Assembly (NCBI GenBank): GCA_965370805.1
Contig: CBDUVZ010000004.1
Coordinates: forward strand, 1-53,968
DNA length: 53,968 bases
Source of the DNA: CBDUVZ01 sp965370805
GTDB taxonomy: Bacteria; Hydrothermota; Tepidihabitantia; Tepidihabitantales; Tepidihabitantaceae
Direction of reading: 5' to 3'
In this document: positions 33,139 through 41,161 of the stretch, piece after piece
Layout: each line of letters opens with the position of its first letter
Numbering within the stretch: position 1 is the stretch's first letter
The notes under the pieces: model-generated
What the model saw: the letters and a program-made list of their open reading frames with translations, nothing else
The model's database searches: none
What the model was told of the DNA's origin: nothing
Translations under genes and position numbers: made by a program

Positions 33139-33902
33139 CCCAATCCCGTCCTCGGGATTGGAATCGTGTCCCCAGGCCCCGGATTGAAACCCGCAACCGG
33201 ATAGCCCAAGCCAACAACATCATGGTCATCACCGGTGCCGGCATATCGGCCGAGTCCGGCGTCCCGACTTTCCGCACCCGGGGCGGACTCTGGAGCAAGT
33301 TCAACCCCGAAGAATACGCCACGCCCGAGGCGTTCGCCCGCGACCCGGTCAAAGTCTGGAAATGGTACGACATGCGACGGCAGGAAATAGCCGGAGCAGA
33401 ACCGAACGCGGCCCACAAGGCACTGGCCCGGCTCGAGCAACTCGGCAAGCGGGTCTTCATCGTCACCCAGAATGTCGACGACCTCCACGAGCAGGCCGGC
33501 TCGAAAGAAGTGATCCACATCCACGGCTCCATCTGGCACGTCCGCTGCGAGCGCGACGGCACAACCGAAGAGAATCGCGAAGTACCGCTGGAACATATCC
33601 CACCGCTCTGTCACTGCGGCAACATCCTGCGCCCGGCCGTGGTCTGGTTCGGTGAGCAACTGCCCTGGCAGCCGGTCGAAGCCGTCAATCGGTATCTGCT
33701 CCAGGACAAAATCGGCGTCTGCTTTGTCATCGGCACCGAAGCCTCATTCGGGTACATCGTCGAATGGGTCTATCATGCCCGGGAAGCAGGCGCATTCGTG
33801 GTGGATATCAACCCCCGTGAAACCGGACTCAGCAACCTGGTCGATATCCATCTCCAGGGCAAAGCCGGTGAACTCCTGCCCCGGCTCATGTCCGAACACT
33901 GA
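33135..33902 (+). CDS. cobB: Sirtuin (NAD-dependent protein deacylase, CobB/SIRT5 type)
   Basis: 255 residues. NAD site GAGISAESGVPTFRTRGGLW, catalytic TQNVDDLHEQAGSKEVIHIHG (His), RPAVVWFGEQLP, GTEASFG. WYDMRRQ holds the YxxR pair that in SIRT5-type enzymes binds succinyl or malonyl lysine, so desuccinylase activity is likely. Only three Cys are visible in the Zn module (HVRC, then LCHC), one short of the usual four. It is the third gene of the pfkB-fba operon, suggesting a link between acylation and glycolysis. Confidence 0.9.
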   Translation: MTQSRPRDWNRVPRPRIETRNRIAQANNIMVITGAGISAESGVPTFRTRGGLWSKFNPEEYATPEAFARDPVKVWKWYDMRRQEIAGAEPNAAHKALARLEQLGKRVFIVTQNVDDLHEQAGSKEVIHIHGSIWHVRCERDGTTEENREVPLEHIPPLCHCGNILRPAVVWFGEQLPWQPVEAVNRYLLQDKIGVCFVIGTEASFGYIVEWVYHAREAGAFVVDINPRETGLSNLVDIHLQGKAGELLPRLMSEH

Positions 33903-33959
33903 CCCGGACAGAAACCGCGTCCCCGCCCTCTCAGGAAGCGCTTCTCCGGCCGGTCCGCT

Positions 33960-34727
33960 CTACCTCTCCGGCCCCGACTCGTCCGCGGGGTACAGCTTCT
34001 TGAAGAACCCGAGCACGCAATCCCGGATATGGTTGAGCCCCTTCGCCGGGATGATGTCACCGGCCAGCACCTGCATCGCCGCACGCGCCTCGGCCAGCCG
34101 CTGCTCCCGTGACTTCCGCGGCCGACCCCGCGCCGTTCTCCTCGGTCGCGGCCGCGTCTGCTTCAGAACGCGCCACAGCATGCGTGCGTAGTCGAACGCG
34201 ACCTTGCGCACTGCAAAAGTCGGCCTCACATCCAGCCGGTTCACCTCCTGGCCTACGACCGCGTCCAGCCCCCGCCGTTCCAGCGCCGCCTGTGCCTGCC
34301 GTCCGACCGCCTCCGCGCGCCGCGCGGGCGCAAGCGGCTTCTCACCGCGCGCCTGCCGCGCACCGGCGGTCTTCACGTCGTACTTATCAAGCGCCATGGC
34401 GACCCGGCCCGGCTGAATCGCAAGCTCCTTGAGCACACTCTCGCGGGCGGCATCCTCGCGCACCGGCGGCAGTACCGTATAGCGGTCAAGGAACGGCGCG
34501 ATGTCGGCCACCGACGCCCGGCAGGCACGCAGGTAGTCCACCACCAGCGCCAGCGTCGGGAACCGCAGCCGACCCGCTTCCAGCCGGCCCAGATGGTGAT
34601 GATAGCCCGGCCGGCGACCCATCCGGCGCGCCAACTCCTCCAAACTCAGCCCGGCTCGCCCGCGCAACTCACGCAATCGCACGCCCAACTCAACCGGGAA
34701 AAAGAACGTCGCAATGATGTGCTTCAT
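33960..34727 (-). CDS. XRE-family HTH protein with unknown C-terminal domain
   Basis: 255 residues. An HTH_XRE domain at about 14-70 (LRELRGRAGLSLEELARRMGRRPGYHHHLGRLEAGRLRFPTL) is followed by a basic region (TRPRPRRTARGRPRKSREQRLAEARAAMQ) and a C-terminal helix pair (HIRDCVLGFFKKLYPADE). The C-terminal domain is not recognised. The start at 34727 follows GGAGGAAATTCCGCT. It probably represses its own promoter, which carries GATAACA-N2-TGTTATC. First gene of the 34-42 kb island. Confidence 0.7.
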   Translation of the reverse strand: MKHIIATFFFPVELGVRLRELRGRAGLSLEELARRMGRRPGYHHHLGRLEAGRLRFPTLALVVDYLRACRASVADIAPFLDRYTVLPPVREDAARESVLKELAIQPGRVAMALDKYDVKTAGARQARGEKPLAPARRAEAVGRQAQAALERRGLDAVVGQEVNRLDVRPTFAVRKVAFDYARMLWRVLKQTRPRPRRTARGRPRKSREQRLAEARAAMQVLAGDIIPAKGLNHIRDCVLGFFKKLYPADESGPER

Positions 34728-34748
34728 AGCGGAATTTCCTCCAACCCA

Positions 34749-34777
34749 ATGATAACACATGTTATCGGAAAGCGCAA
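34749..34777 (-). promoter_or_regulatory. Autoregulated promoter of the XRE gene
   Basis: Minus strand TTGCGC (34777-34772), 17-nt spacer, TATCAT (34754-34749). A perfect 7-bp inverted repeat GATACA-type site, GATAACA-N2-TGTTATC (34751-34766), covers spacer and -10. A half-site TTTGTTATC lies at 34811-34819. Confidence 0.6.
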
Positions 34778-34837
34778 CCCGGATTGCCCGACTAAGTTAC
34801 TCACCTATCATTTGTTATCCGGATTCTGAATTTCCCC

Positions 34838-35143
34838 CCTCCTGCGCCCCCGGGGTAGCCCCCGGGATGGCTCCTCATGCCGCCCTCTCCGGCCCTGCCC
34901 GGACCGCTCGGAAGGCCATCTGCCGGGGCACTTCCGCGGCCCCGCCGCCTGCGGCTCTCCGGGGTGCTCAGGCCGCCCTTGTCCCGGGCCTGCCCAGGGC
35001 TGCCCGGACTGCCGCCCGCCGAGTCACCACGACAACCCCTCCCGCAACCACCACCCCGGCCGCTCAGGGAAAGCAGTACCCCCTCCGGTCTTGGAAACCG
35101 CCTCAGACACCCCTGAGCCGCAGACGGACAGCGGCAGGCGTTT
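34838..35143. repeat. GC-rich low-complexity spacer
   Basis: C-rich on the plus strand, made of recurring CCCGG / GCCGCC / GGGGTG pieces without a believable reading frame or codon pattern. Similar in style to the tracts at 2880-3130 and 41515-41880. Confidence 0.4.
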
Positions 35144-35470
35144 CTACCGGACGAACTTCTCCCTCTTGAGGTATTCCTCGGTCCAGCCCAGGCGTTCAAG
35201 CTTGGGTCCGACCAAGTCACGGCGCATCACCTTTGTGGGGCTGTAGTGGATGGTGACGGTGTTGTCGGGCGCAAGCAGGCCGCGGTTGATGAAACGTGGG
35301 TGTCCGCCCCAGTTCTTGATTTCTTCCCAGTGCGGGTCTCTGCGTACCATCCTGAGCCATTCCTTCCTTGATTTGGCGCGGATTTGAACCAACGCTTGTC
35401 TGGACCAGCTACTTGCCGGTCGGGTACTGCATGATGCATGAGGTATTACCCCCGGTGTCAATTCGGACAT
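35144..35470 (-). CDS. Hypothetical protein, 108 aa
   Basis: 108 residues from the ATG at 35470, which follows GGGAGGAAGAC. The sequence is basic, with Trp-rich turns (RKEWLRMVRRDPHWEEIKNWGGHPRFINRGLLAPDNTVTIHYSPTKVMRRDL). No family recognised. Clear Shine-Dalgarno site and TATAAT at 35499-35504 upstream support expression. Between the XRE gene and the SANT-like gene in the island. Confidence 0.55.
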   Translation of the reverse strand: MSELTPGVIPHASCSTRPASSWSRQALVQIRAKSRKEWLRMVRRDPHWEEIKNWGGHPRFINRGLLAPDNTVTIHYSPTKVMRRDLVGPKLERLGWTEEYLKREKFVR

Positions 35471-35542
35471 GTCTTCCTCCCTTTTCGCGGACTCCCATAT
35501 TATACCCGATTCCGGGTCGGTTGGGAAGCGCGGCATCAGCCC

Positions 35543-35728
35543 CGAAAACCGATACAGGAATCTCACCACAAAGGCACGAAGAACACAAAGCCGAGGGGCC
35601 GGAGTCGAATGGAAGCGTCACCTGATGGATGCGCTCAATCCGAAGCAACGGAGAGGCGCAAAGCCGCGTGCTGTCTGAGTCCTGGCCTTGGTGACTTTGT
35701 GTCTTGGTGGTTCAACTTCGGTTCCTGG
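35543..35728. repeat. Interspersed element R1 (186 bp) with imperfect terminal inverted repeats
   Basis: Left end CCGAAAACCGATACAGGAAT continued by CTCACCAC; the right end reads back as AGGAACCGAAGTTGAACCACC. Shares a 26-bp left end with R2 (49005-49193) and similar length. Confidence 0.5.
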
Positions 35729-35854
35729 GTCAGCAGCCTGGGCAAATGCTGTGGGAACCCTCGGCAGACCTTCAGGTCAATCTTGAGGCAATAGCGGGGA
35801 GAACGGCCACCGTCACCGTCAGCCCCTCAATCCGTACGGTTCTGCCACCGAATG

Positions 35855-35925
35855 GCCTGTCTGCGTGCCATGCACAGGCAGGTAGTCTCCAGTTCGTTCC
35901 GATTCGACCATCCGGTCATGCCGCG
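35855..35925. repeat. 71-bp direct repeat, left copy
   Basis: 64 of 71 positions match the copy at 36986-37056. In the minus frame it reads RHDRMVESERTGDYLPVHGTQ. It lies 50 bp beyond the stop of the SANT-like gene. Confidence 0.75.
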
Positions 35926-35975
35926 AACATCAAGACTGAAGACCTGCCCCCCTGCCGCCCATCACATGAAACCGG

Positions 35976-36899
35976 TCAATCCCGGAACCGGTCCTCCGGA
36001 ATGCGGCCCCGCAGCTCAAGATGCAGCTCACTCCAGCAGGCGGACACGGTACGCCGATAGCCTCGTTTGGCCAGGTCGGCCTGCAGGCTCCAGCCCGTTG
36101 CCCGGATCGACCACGGGGTCTTCGATTCCCGAAAGCGACGGTAGCGGAGCAGCCACTTCCTGACGATGCGCCGTTCGGCCGGGGTCCAGCGACGGTTCGG
36201 GCACCAGCCCAGGTCGCTCATCCGCGCGCGCAGCCGAGCGCATACCGCTTTGAAGCTCCGGCCGGCAACAACCGCGAGGCGCTGCGAGCTGCGCCGACGC
36301 AGCCGGTCCCAGTACCGCTGGAGCTCCTTGAGGCATGCTTGCTCGGCAGCGATCGGACTCGGGCAGCGCCCATCAACGAGCTGCCGTGCGTGGCGAGTCA
36401 GAATCCGATCTTCGGCAGGTCTCCACGGCTGCTGCGGCGACGGCACTCCGATTCGATGCGCGAACAACGCAACCCGGCTGTGGACGGCCTGCTTTGTCCG
36501 CGGGACGGTCCTGGAGTAGCTTCGCGGATGCCGGCCTCGCTCAACGAGCAGGGCTTCGCGGCACGCCCTGGCCGCGGCACCTGCATCCTCGTACCTGCCG
36601 GCAAACAGGGCCTTCGTGAAGCGCATGACCACCCGGTCCTCTGCCGGAGTCCACACCGACGCCCGCAGCAGTACTCCGGCGGCCGCCAGGCGGCGCTTCA
36701 GGTAGGTATGGATGGTTGAAAATGTCTTAGGCCGGATTCCGCTGCGGCCGGGACTACGGTAGAGCAGTTCGATCTCAGCGTGGCACAGCCTCGCTGCTTC
36801 GAGGTCCGACCGAAACGCGCCATTCAGCCGCGCCCGAACGAACCGGTTGAGGATGCGGTCCTCCTTCTGCTGCCGGCGCCGATCGCTCACGCGCGACAT
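35976..36899 (-). CDS. Four-repeat SANT/Myb-like DNA-binding protein
   Basis: 307 residues built of four diverged repeats opening with QQKEDRILNRFVRARL, WTPAEDRVVMRFTKALF, WRPAEDRILTRHARQLV and WTPAERRIVRKWLLRYR. Each continues with a helix carrying AA..C..EL and a third helix rich in Arg. The Trp-x-x-x-Glu-Asp start with three helices is the SANT/Myb pattern, a DNA-binding fold common in eukaryotes and rarer in bacteria and phages. Strongly basic, so DNA binding is likely. The start overlaps a small ORF (36887-37072) by 13 nt. It is bracketed by 71-bp direct repeats. Family assignment is by pattern only. Confidence 0.55.
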   Translation of the reverse strand: MSRVSDRRRQQKEDRILNRFVRARLNGAFRSDLEAARLCHAEIELLYRSPGRSGIRPKTFSTIHTYLKRRLAAAGVLLRASVWTPAEDRVVMRFTKALFAGRYEDAGAAARACREALLVERGRHPRSYSRTVPRTKQAVHSRVALFAHRIGVPSPQQPWRPAEDRILTRHARQLVDGRCPSPIAAEQACLKELQRYWDRLRRRSSQRLAVVAGRSFKAVCARLRARMSDLGWCPNRRWTPAERRIVRKWLLRYRRFRESKTPWSIRATGWSLQADLAKRGYRRTVSACWSELHLELRGRIPEDRFRD

Positions 36900-37072
36900 A
36901 CAAAAGTTACCGGCAGCCGTAAGCTGCAGGCCCCCAACCGTTCATGCAGGTTCAGCATCCGCTCGACCAGTCTCGCCATCAGATTGCCTGTCTGCGTGCC
37001 GTGCACAGACAGGCAATCTCCACTCCGTTCCGAATCGACCATCCGGTCATGCCGCGCCTTGACATCGCTCAT
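36887..37072 (-). CDS. Small ORF (61 aa) upstream of the SANT-like gene
   Basis: Begins MSDVKARHDRMVDSERSGD, continues CLSVHGTQTGNLMARLVERM and ends ..VTFVCRA, overlapping the SANT-like start by 13 nt. The 71-bp repeat copy downstream of the SANT gene encodes a close relative with partly synonymous changes (R, D and H codons), hinting that it was once coding. A 13-bp perfect hairpin (36982-37018) lies inside it. Coding status uncertain. Confidence 0.35.
   Translation of the reverse strand: MSDVKARHDRMVDSERSGDCLSVHGTQTGNLMARLVERMLNLHERLGACSLRLPVTFVCRA
36986..37056. repeat. 71-bp direct repeat, right copy
   Basis: Matches 35855-35925 at 64/71. Contains most of the inverted repeat GATTGCCTGTCTG-N11-CAGACAGGCAATC (36982-37018). 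Confidence 0.75.
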
Positions 37073-37225
37073 GAATGTGGGAAGTGTCCCGGGTCTCTCA
37101 GGGGGGAAAAGACCCGCGGCGAAGGCTAGGTCACGGCCTCTGGTTCGCCTGGCCACGCACCTGCGCCGTGTCGCAGGAAGTACGGTTACCGTCACCGTTA
37201 GTCCCGGAATTCCCCGTCACTCCCC

Positions 37226-38047
37226 CTACTCGGGCTCCACCGAAGGCTTTTGCAGGCGTGCGTCCACGTAGTGCAGGAGGGTGCGCGCGCAGTTGATCAT
37301 TAGCATGGCATCTGGGTTGTCCAGCAGTTCCTGGTTGGGGTGAACTAGCGTCGCAGTGTTGCGGATTCTATTCAGCGCCTCTAGGACCTTCTGGATGGCT
37401 CGAAGCGTGGCCAATACGGACTGCGCGTGTGGTCTGTTCAGGTCAAACGCAGGATGGTGCCTTCGGAGGGCTGCGAGTGCATCCGTGATACTTGCGTCGT
37501 CGCGTAACATGATACCTGACGTGACACAGATGTCTTTTAGGAACGCGTGAATTGCCGTGTGTGCACGGTCGACAGCTGCCGTTGGACCCGAAGTCTTCAG
37601 GGCGTTCTCCGACTCGACCAAAGCACGTTCAGCGGTGCTACTTATGTGTTCAAGCTTCGGTCGAGCTACGGCTGCTGGTCCTGTCAAGCTGGACATGTCC
37701 ATGCTAACCGCCACGAATCTGACGAAGAAACCGCTGACCTCGCCCACGGTCTCAGCGAGATGCCTGAACGCTGACTTCTCCTGCTCGGACCGCGCCTGCT
37801 TCTCGGCTCGAACGTACTGCTCGGCGGGGACATATGCGCACAGAAGATGGAATTCGTCATTGAAGGTGTTCGCCCCCTCACAGAGCTCAAAGTCCGAGGC
37901 CTCGAGTAGGGAGACTGCCAGCGTGTCCCCCCTGAGAGCAAGCAGCCTCTTGGTCGCGCTAAGAATGGCTGACCAGCGTTCCGGGGTCACGGCCACATCC
38001 AGAACACAGAAGTCTCTGGCTCCTCCGGCGTGGTAGAGAGTGATCAC
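37226..38047 (-). CDS. Abi_C-domain (abortive-infection family) protein
   Basis: 273 residues. The C-terminal ~110 residues match the Abi_C pattern: AVDRAHTAIHAFLKDICVTSG, DDASITDALAALRRHHPAF, LNRIRNTATLVHPNQELLDNPDAMLMINCARTLLHYVDARL. The N-terminal part is unrecognised. Such proteins stop phage spread by halting the host. GTG start overlaps the stop of the upstream gene (GTGA), so the two are a coupled pair. Confidence 0.75.
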   Translation of the reverse strand: MITLYHAGGARDFCVLDVAVTPERWSAILSATKRLLALRGDTLAVSLLEASDFELCEGANTFNDEFHLLCAYVPAEQYVRAEKQARSEQEKSAFRHLAETVGEVSGFFVRFVAVSMDMSSLTGPAAVARPKLEHISSTAERALVESENALKTSGPTAAVDRAHTAIHAFLKDICVTSGIMLRDDASITDALAALRRHHPAFDLNRPHAQSVLATLRAIQKVLEALNRIRNTATLVHPNQELLDNPDAMLMINCARTLLHYVDARLQKPSVEPE

Positions 38048-38670
38048 CGCGGTTTCCTCGCTGGGGCTACACCCGCATTTGAGTCAGCCCGAACGTATAT
38101 CCTCCGGCTCTGCCTCGCGGACGACGGACCAGCATGTCCCAGCGTGCCCAGCACGTTCGCCCGCCATTCGCTCACGATGTCGCACAGATCACGCAGATGC
38201 CACTCTTTCCCGCAAAGGGAATCTGCAGCCCGAGCGCAGGGGTATTCGGTCGTCTCCGCGATTCCGACTTTGCCGAGAACGTCCACAGTGTCTGACCACG
38301 ACCCGCCCGCGCCGCTGTGGTGTTTGTAGTAGTTGGCGGCAGCGTTGATGAGCTCGACGCGTGTGACCCTTCCAGAAGCGAGCGTCACGTCGTGCTTGAG
38401 GCACTCCCTTTTGAGCTTCTTCGTGGCTTTCTTCCCGGCGTGCCCTCTCCCGAGCTGGACCCGCCAAACATCCCCGATTGTTCCCTCGATGTACGCCTGC
38501 GCTCCCACAAAGGCGACACCGAGCAGAGTGTCGGAGCTCTCTAATGCCCAATCAGCATCGAATGGAGGCTCATCGCTCATTCGACTCTGAACTTGGCTGA
38601 GGCCACTTTGGATCGCGGCCATGACTCGACGAAGCGAATCGATTCTCCAGTCAATTTCCCAAGTACGCAT
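38044..38670 (-). CDS. Hypothetical protein coupled to Abi_C protein (HEPN-like features)
   Basis: 208 residues. A mostly helical protein with ELINAAANYYKHHSG, similar to the (N/H)xxKHH helix seen in HEPN-type and related helical defence proteins; R-x4-6-H is not plainly present. First gene of a two-gene operon with the Abi_C protein (overlap 4 nt). A sensor or partner role is inferred. No recognised family. Confidence 0.5.
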   Translation of the reverse strand: MRTWEIDWRIDSLRRVMAAIQSGLSQVQSRMSDEPPFDADWALESSDTLLGVAFVGAQAYIEGTIGDVWRVQLGRGHAGKKATKKLKRECLKHDVTLASGRVTRVELINAAANYYKHHSGAGGSWSDTVDVLGKVGIAETTEYPCARAADSLCGKEWHLRDLCDIVSEWRANVLGTLGHAGPSSARQSRRIYVRADSNAGVAPARKPR

Positions 38671-38709
38671 GCTCTAGAATCACCTAGCTAGCGGGCCGGA
38701 TGTCCTCGT

Positions 38710-38835
38710 CTACTCCATGATCTCGATTTCCTTCTCCGTCAGGCCGAGAGTTCATACACCAGTTCATCTATCTGCCGGTCGTTGGCTTTGATGCGGCGCT
38801 CGATGGCGGTCTTGTCGGGCGCGACCTCGGCTGAA
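38710..38835 (-). pseudogene. Relic of a type II restriction-methyltransferase C-terminus (copy 1)
   Basis: Minus strand encodes KTAIERRIKANDRQIDELVY then, after a 1-nt deletion near 38740, LTEKEIEIME and a stop. This is the usual end of Eco57I-type restriction-modification proteins. Close to copy 2 at 40305-40451 in the same orientation. The hypothetical gene at 38768-40195 reads its last codons through this relic in another frame. Confidence 0.65.
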
Positions 38836-40195
38836 AAATGGTGGTTGTCCCCATTCTGCCCATTCCGGCCCCGGGTTCTGTTGTCGGTTCATCGTCATCT
38901 ATGCTTTCAGGCAATCGACTCTGCGATTCAGTCTTCACGCCAAGTACCAACGCCTTACCGCTTTCGAGGACCGAGCGAATCAGAGTCTCCAAGACTGCCG
39001 ACTGTTCGACTGTTGTTCCCACCCATGCCTTGGAGACCATCGTGACGAACTCCGTGTTGTTGAAGTAGCGGCCGACATTCCTGTACGATACGGCGCTGCC
39101 TCCCTTGGGTCCCTTTATCGATGGATCAGTGCTAAGGACGCTCCAATAATCCAGTGGGAGGTACATTCCGGGGATAAGCCCTACATCATCGGGGTCGAAC
39201 ACAATGCGCGGGCACAGCTTCAAAAAAAAGGGACTGTTGCTTAGCCGATACCCGTCTTTCCCGGAACTCGGTGGACAGCTCTGCAACTTGTCTCGGAGTT
39301 TGCGCATCCGGTCTATTTCGAGGTCCAATTGGCTGTCGGGCAATCGAAAGACTGCTTCATTCGCTTCGCGCTCCATCGCCTTGTACTGCACCATGACGAA
39401 TGAACGGAACCTCTCGTTGAAATAGACCAAGTCTGTCCCGGTCTGCTCCTCGAGCGGAAGTCTGTTGGCTAACACTACCGTGAGTCGGACAAGAGGGGCT
39501 TCGAAAACCGCTATGCCAGGTGAACAGCTCCTAATCAACTCGTATCCGGGAAGTTTAGAGAGATCATTAATAACCATGGCGTCTTCACGGAGATATGTCC
39601 TTGGCAGGCCGTCAAGAAAGGACGCAGGGCGCGATTCTTGTCCTGGGTCCCACTCCTGAAGTGCGTCCCGTGACAGCCCCGCCAGTGTAAGGGCTGTGGA
39701 AACAGCCAACTTCTGGGCTGCAAGTCCCCCGAGACTCGCCACTGACAGCCTGCTTAGTCGTTCTGCTCGGCCCTGACCGAATCTTCGGAGACTGATGCTC
39801 AACGATGGGGCAAGGGAAATGAGTGCATCAACGACGGCGGCGAGAGTCTTCGGAGTGAGCAGACCTCCGCTGTGCAACCGCTCCGATGCCCAGTGTCGGA
39901 GCCGTCGCGGAACGCGGCCCAGGATCGTTTCCACAGGAACAGGCGGGTGCACGCCTACCACGTTCTCAATGTTCAGGCGTCGTAGACCAGTGCCTGCACG
40001 AACTCCACGTTTTCCCTGCCCAACGTGTGTGATCTTCATGGCTTCGGAAACAACTAAGCATACCAGCGGTGCATTCCGACTGTGTACGAAGTCAGGAACA
40101 GGTTCGGCGAAGTTGGCCAATCCGTCCAGGCATTCGCCAAAGACCTCGTATCTTCCCTCGGTAAGTCTCAGAACGAAGCCGTTTGCCGTTGTCAT
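38768..40195 (-). CDS. Hypothetical protein, 475 aa
   Basis: From the ATG at 40195 (an earlier ATG at 40231 is possible). No family recognised. Alpha/beta-looking N-terminus (FVLRLTEGRYEVFGECLDGLANF), a leucine-rich middle, and an acidic stretch (ESIDDDEPTTEP). The last ~20 residues (QPRSRPTRPPSSAASKPTTG) come from out-of-frame reading of the methyltransferase relic, so the original C-terminus has been replaced. It sits between two relics of one gene type, in a defence-rich stretch. Confidence 0.55.
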   Translation of the reverse strand: MTTANGFVLRLTEGRYEVFGECLDGLANFAEPVPDFVHSRNAPLVCLVVSEAMKITHVGQGKRGVRAGTGLRRLNIENVVGVHPPVPVETILGRVPRRLRHWASERLHSGGLLTPKTLAAVVDALISLAPSLSISLRRFGQGRAERLSRLSVASLGGLAAQKLAVSTALTLAGLSRDALQEWDPGQESRPASFLDGLPRTYLREDAMVINDLSKLPGYELIRSCSPGIAVFEAPLVRLTVVLANRLPLEEQTGTDLVYFNERFRSFVMVQYKAMEREANEAVFRLPDSQLDLEIDRMRKLRDKLQSCPPSSGKDGYRLSNSPFFLKLCPRIVFDPDDVGLIPGMYLPLDYWSVLSTDPSIKGPKGGSAVSYRNVGRYFNNTEFVTMVSKAWVGTTVEQSAVLETLIRSVLESGKALVLGVKTESQSRLPESIDDDEPTTEPGAGMGRMGTTTIFQPRSRPTRPPSSAASKPTTGR

Positions 40196-40304
40196 CGGAG
40201 TCCTGCCAGTTCGGTGCACGTCATGAGTCAAGGTCTATGATGACGCGTCGGGAAGTATGGGAGCACTGGGGAAGACGGGGACACTTCCGGTATTCTCGCG
40301 TCCC

Positions 40305-40451
40305 TCATTCCCGTTTTCCTTCCACAATCTTGATTTCCTTCCCCGTCAGCCCATACAACTCATACACCAACTCATCTATCTGCCGGTCGGTGGCTTTGAT
40401 GCGGCGTTCGATGGCGGCCTTGGGAGTCTCGGGGACATCATCCCCAATTCC
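40305..40451 (-). pseudogene. Relic of a type II restriction-methyltransferase C-terminus (copy 2)
   Basis: About 48 intact codons: DDVPETPKAAIERRIKAT then DRQIDELVYELYGLTGKEIK and IVEGKRE-stop. Upstream frame is closed by TAA. The N-terminal fragment of a matching protein lies at 41162-41476, on the other side of vapBC. Confidence 0.7.
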
Positions 40452-40524
40452 TTACTTCTCGGACCGGTCTGATTTCCGCGTCCATCGGGTGGCGGTGGGA
40501 CGCTTCTCGCGATTCGAGGTTGCT

Positions 40525-40938
40525 TCATCCCTTGCTCGTTGCCTCCAGTATCTCCGCCGGTGTCTTGCGGCCACGTTCTGTCCGGTCGAAGTCGGCATCG
40601 AAACTGACCAGTGTCAGGTTGTGCTTCTCCGCCGCTACGTACTGGTAGGCATCATCGAAGTCGAGCCGGGAACTCTTGCAGACTTCGAGTGCGTGCAACA
40701 GGTCTTGAATGTCCAGACGAATTCTCAACAACCCGGTGTCCGCGATGGTGTCCAAGAGGAAGTCGGAGCAGACTTCGTGCTTCTTCAGACGGCTGAGAAT
40801 AACACCCACCGAGTAAATCGAGAACTCCGTGATTGCCAGTAGTCGCCCTTCCACCTGTCGCATGAAGTTCTGGACTTCGCCGGCCCGCTCTTGTTCGAGG
40901 ATGCTTTCCAACCAGACGTTCGTGTCAACGAGGTACAT
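40525..40938 (-). CDS. vapC: PIN-domain toxin (VapC)
   Basis: 137 residues. PIN acidic residues: LVDTNVWLES (Asp), FSIYSVG…(Glu, ITEFS), LDFDDAYQYVAA (Asp-Asp) and LVSFDADFD. VapC toxins cleave tRNA or rRNA. Start at 40938 overlaps the antitoxin stop by one base (TGATG). Functional operon expected. It is set inside a decayed restriction-modification gene. Confidence 0.85.
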   Translation of the reverse strand: MYLVDTNVWLESILEQERAGEVQNFMRQVEGRLLAITEFSIYSVGVILSRLKKHEVCSDFLLDTIADTGLLRIRLDIQDLLHALEVCKSSRLDFDDAYQYVAAEKHNLTLVSFDADFDRTERGRKTPAEILEATSKG

Positions 40939-41153
40939 CAGTTGCCCCACCACTCAAGTGCCTTTTTCTGGAGTTCCAGCGAAGTGTACTTATCCCGATA
41001 CTCACGCAGCGCACCGGCCCAAGTCTGGCGTAGGTACTTCTGTTTGGGACGCGCCCGGGTCGCGTTCAGGAACCTGGCAAAGTCCCTGACCTCCGACTGT
41101 AACTCCTCAGGCAATTCCTTTGTCAGTTCGAGCACTTCATCAAGTGTTTTCAT
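40938..41153 (-). CDS. vapB: VapB-like antitoxin (DUF2281 type)
   Basis: 71 residues. TLDEVLELTKELPEELQSEVRDFARFLNATRARP is the DUF2281-like helical antitoxin pattern; the tail WAGALREYRDKYTSLELQKKALEWWG would bind the PIN toxin. GAGGTG precedes the ATG. Coupled to vapC. Confidence 0.8.
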   Translation of the reverse strand: MKTLDEVLELTKELPEELQSEVRDFARFLNATRARPKQKYLRQTWAGALREYRDKYTSLELQKKALEWWGN

Positions 41154-41161
41154 GTTTCACC

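Noticed and set aside
36901..37060. Group II intron reverse-transcriptase start (LMARLVERM)
   Set aside because: Resemblance limited to about ten residues; no reverse transcriptase motifs in the window.
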